A DNA stretch of 64,000 nt, from the NCBI GenBank assembly GCA_033816765.1, contig CM066295.1, positions 2,170,001-2,234,000 of the forward strand, given 5' to 3'. Numbering within the stretch: the stretch's first letter is position 1; every line of letters begins with the position of its first letter. The notes beneath the pieces were generated by a model, which saw only the letters and a list, made by a program, of their open reading frames with translations, searched no databases and was not told where the DNA came from. This stretch comes from Nothopassalora personata (Eukaryota; Ascomycota; Dothideomycetes; Mycosphaerellales; Mycosphaerellaceae). A program made the translations under genes and the position numbers. Below are positions 62,798-64,000 of this stretch, piece after piece.

Positions 62798-63970
62798 CTA
62801 TGACGGGTTTCTGGGATATACGACAATGTCTACCACGCAATGCATGACGCCGGGAGCGTAGCTCTTCAGGCGATTGATGAACTCGACTTTGGTCGGTACC
62901 TCACCTCCTCGCTCGACTCTCAGCAAATCTTCGAACTCCTCCCTCGTCTGTTCCGCCTTCTGCTCAATCTCCTCCACCAGGAAGTTCTCATGAACATGAA
63001 CCCATCCAAGGTGCCCAGGATCCAACACACTAGCAGCAAGCCTCAGGGAGTCCCTCGAGCTTGGCAACATGCCGCAATTGACGTGCCTAACAGGCGGCAC
63101 CCTACTCCTCATCCTCGCCACCCTGTCCGGCGCAGCCCCATTACTCTCATTGAAAACCATCAACCTCGCCCCACTCTCTACCACCATCGTTTCCTCATGA
63201 CCCTCAAACATCTCCACCTGCCACCCATTCTTCTTCCCTCCCCTCCTCAACCCCTCACAACTCCACGCATTCAGATCCCAGCACAGCACTTTACTGACCC
63301 CCGCCTTGACATAGCTGAATGCAAAGTATCCAATTCCGGCGTACAGATCCACCGCAGCGCACTTTCCCTCCTCCACCGCCTGGAGGACCGAGGGAAGCGT
63401 GAGGAGCCGGGCTTTCTCAGAGATGTTGCCACGACTGAACATTGTCCAGCGTGGCGCCCAGGTTTGGTAGATCCCATTTTGTTTTGCCGTGACCCAGAAG
63501 GCGGAGGTGAAGTCCTCGGTAGTAGGAGGCGAGGACGCGGTGGATGGGCCGAAGGAGTTGCCGGCGGTAGTGTAGAGTGGGTGGAAATTTGTGGGGGAGC
63601 GGAGGATGTTGAATTCTGGTTCCTGGCAGTCTGATGGGTGGGAGTTGTGGAGTGGGTCTTTGGGCACGTTGTGCAGCGGTATTGGTGTGTTCAAAGCGAT
63701 GTGTGTGACTTTGAGTTCGGTGCAGATATGCTCGTACATTCTTGTGATATCTGGATCTTCTCCCAGAAAGGCTTGGTGGATGGTTTGCCATTCGGGTCCG
63801 GGCGCTGAGAAAGCGGTTGGTGGCAGGAGGAGCATGCAGCCGTAGATTGTGTAGGATTTATTGAGCTTTTTGGCAAGGTCTTGAGGGACCTTTGATGGAT
63901 CTGCTAGTGATGGCAGCCACTTGTTGACTGCGCGGTCCATTATTGTGGTGTTGAACATGGTGGGTTTCAT
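62798..63970 (-). CDS. TRM12: tRNA wybutosine-synthesizing protein 2-like (TRM12/TYW2)
   Basis: A single-exon gene of 390 aa. TYW2 transfers the 3-amino-3-carboxypropyl group of S-adenosylmethionine to the wyosine precursor on tRNA-Phe position 37. The N-terminal part holds LNKSYTIYGCMLLLPPTAF. The central block ends in TWAPRWTMFSRGNISEKAR, where the motif R..MFS.GN..EK is typical of the family. The SAM-binding loop is VDLYAGIGYFAFSYVKAG, followed by the acidic strand-2 end CWDLNAWSCEGLRR. The C-terminal part includes the VHENF motif and a helical region. A TGA in frame nine bases upstream of the ATG at 63970 supports the start unless an upstream exon exists beyond the window. Confidence 0.88.
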   Translation of the reverse strand: MKPTMFNTTIMDRAVNKWLPSLADPSKVPQDLAKKLNKSYTIYGCMLLLPPTAFSAPGPEWQTIHQAFLGEDPDITRMYEHICTELKVTHIALNTPIPLHNVPKDPLHNSHPSDCQEPEFNILRSPTNFHPLYTTAGNSFGPSTASSPPTTEDFTSAFWVTAKQNGIYQTWAPRWTMFSRGNISEKARLLTLPSVLQAVEEGKCAAVDLYAGIGYFAFSYVKAGVSKVLCWDLNAWSCEGLRRGGKKNGWQVEMFEGHEETMVVESGARLMVFNESNGAAPDRVARMRSRVPPVRHVNCGMLPSSRDSLRLAASVLDPGHLGWVHVHENFLVEEIEQKAEQTREEFEDLLRVERGGEVPTKVEFINRLKSYAPGVMHCVVDIVVYPRNPS

Positions 63971-64000
63971 GGAAATTCAAAGTTTCCCACGTGAGGATGT

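Noticed and set aside
1..64000. tRNA, rRNA or snRNA genes
   Set aside because: No convincing B-box, cloverleaf or conserved rRNA segment was found by eye in intergenic regions; a covariance-model search was not possible here.

Overview
The window looks like a nuclear chromosome segment of a filamentous ascomycete, most plausibly a dothideomycete. Most genes carry short introns of about 45-135 bases with GT..AG ends, and CTAAC-like branch sites are visible in several. The protein set is fungal: PKC1, an NRC-2/FPK-type flippase kinase, cyp10-type cyclophilin, the DASH subunit Dad3, IML1, SHE9/MDM33, a LYC1-like acetyltransferase and a TRM12/TYW2-like enzyme. No rRNA, tRNA, CRISPR array or bacterial operon structure was seen. 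The lineage is inferred from gene content, not shown by a marker. Exon borders were worked out by hand from splice signals, reading frame and family conservation.

Layout. 1-1340: 3' part of a Ty1/copia retrotransposon whose integrase and reverse transcriptase are deleted. 1.9-4.3 kb: a small RBR-type E3 ligase with a 20-base exon, then the ribosome-biogenesis factor ESF2. 5.1-6.7 kb: two tandem copies of an unrecognised gene, both damaged. 7.0-9.0 kb: a TMEM19-like membrane protein and a small lysine-rich Myb/SANT-like protein. 9.9-13.6 kb: PKC1. 14.7-16 kb: a LYC1-like acetyltransferase. 17-23.7 kb: a large RBR E3 ligase, a TBC-domain Rab GAP and a decayed third RBR gene. 23.9-29.3 kb: an MBOAT/wax-synthase-like enzyme, mitochondrial ribosomal protein S12, a PYP1-like HAD phosphatase and SHE9/MDM33. 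30.5-35.9 kb: a Ser/Ala-rich secreted protein, a hypothetical protein, a zinc-knuckle protein and a cyclophilin. 36.7-43.1 kb: an arrestin-like protein, a tail-anchored hypothetical and the NRC-2-like kinase. 43.5-50.9 kb: DAD3, an intronless Argonaute and the DEAD-box helicase DBP4. 51.3-56.8 kb: a hypothetical protein head-to-head with a Ulp1-type SUMO protease, then an F-box-like pseudogene. 56.9-64 kb: IML1, a 220-base mariner-derived deletion element, an EF-hand secretory protein and the TYW2-like enzyme.

Most genes are independent housekeeping or signalling genes and do not form a cluster with one job. Recurring themes are growth and nutrient signalling (PKC1, the NRC-2-like kinase, IML1, a TBC GAP, an arrestin-like protein), ribosome and tRNA biogenesis (ESF2, DBP4, MRPS12, TYW2), ubiquitin/SUMO control (three RBR genes and Ulp1) and RNA silencing (Argonaute). 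I found no clear new multi-gene system. The observations most worth following are the mariner-derived mini-element, the duplicated zinc-knuckle module, the damaged orphan gene pair, and two introns that are multiples of three and free of stops, which a naive gene caller would translate.
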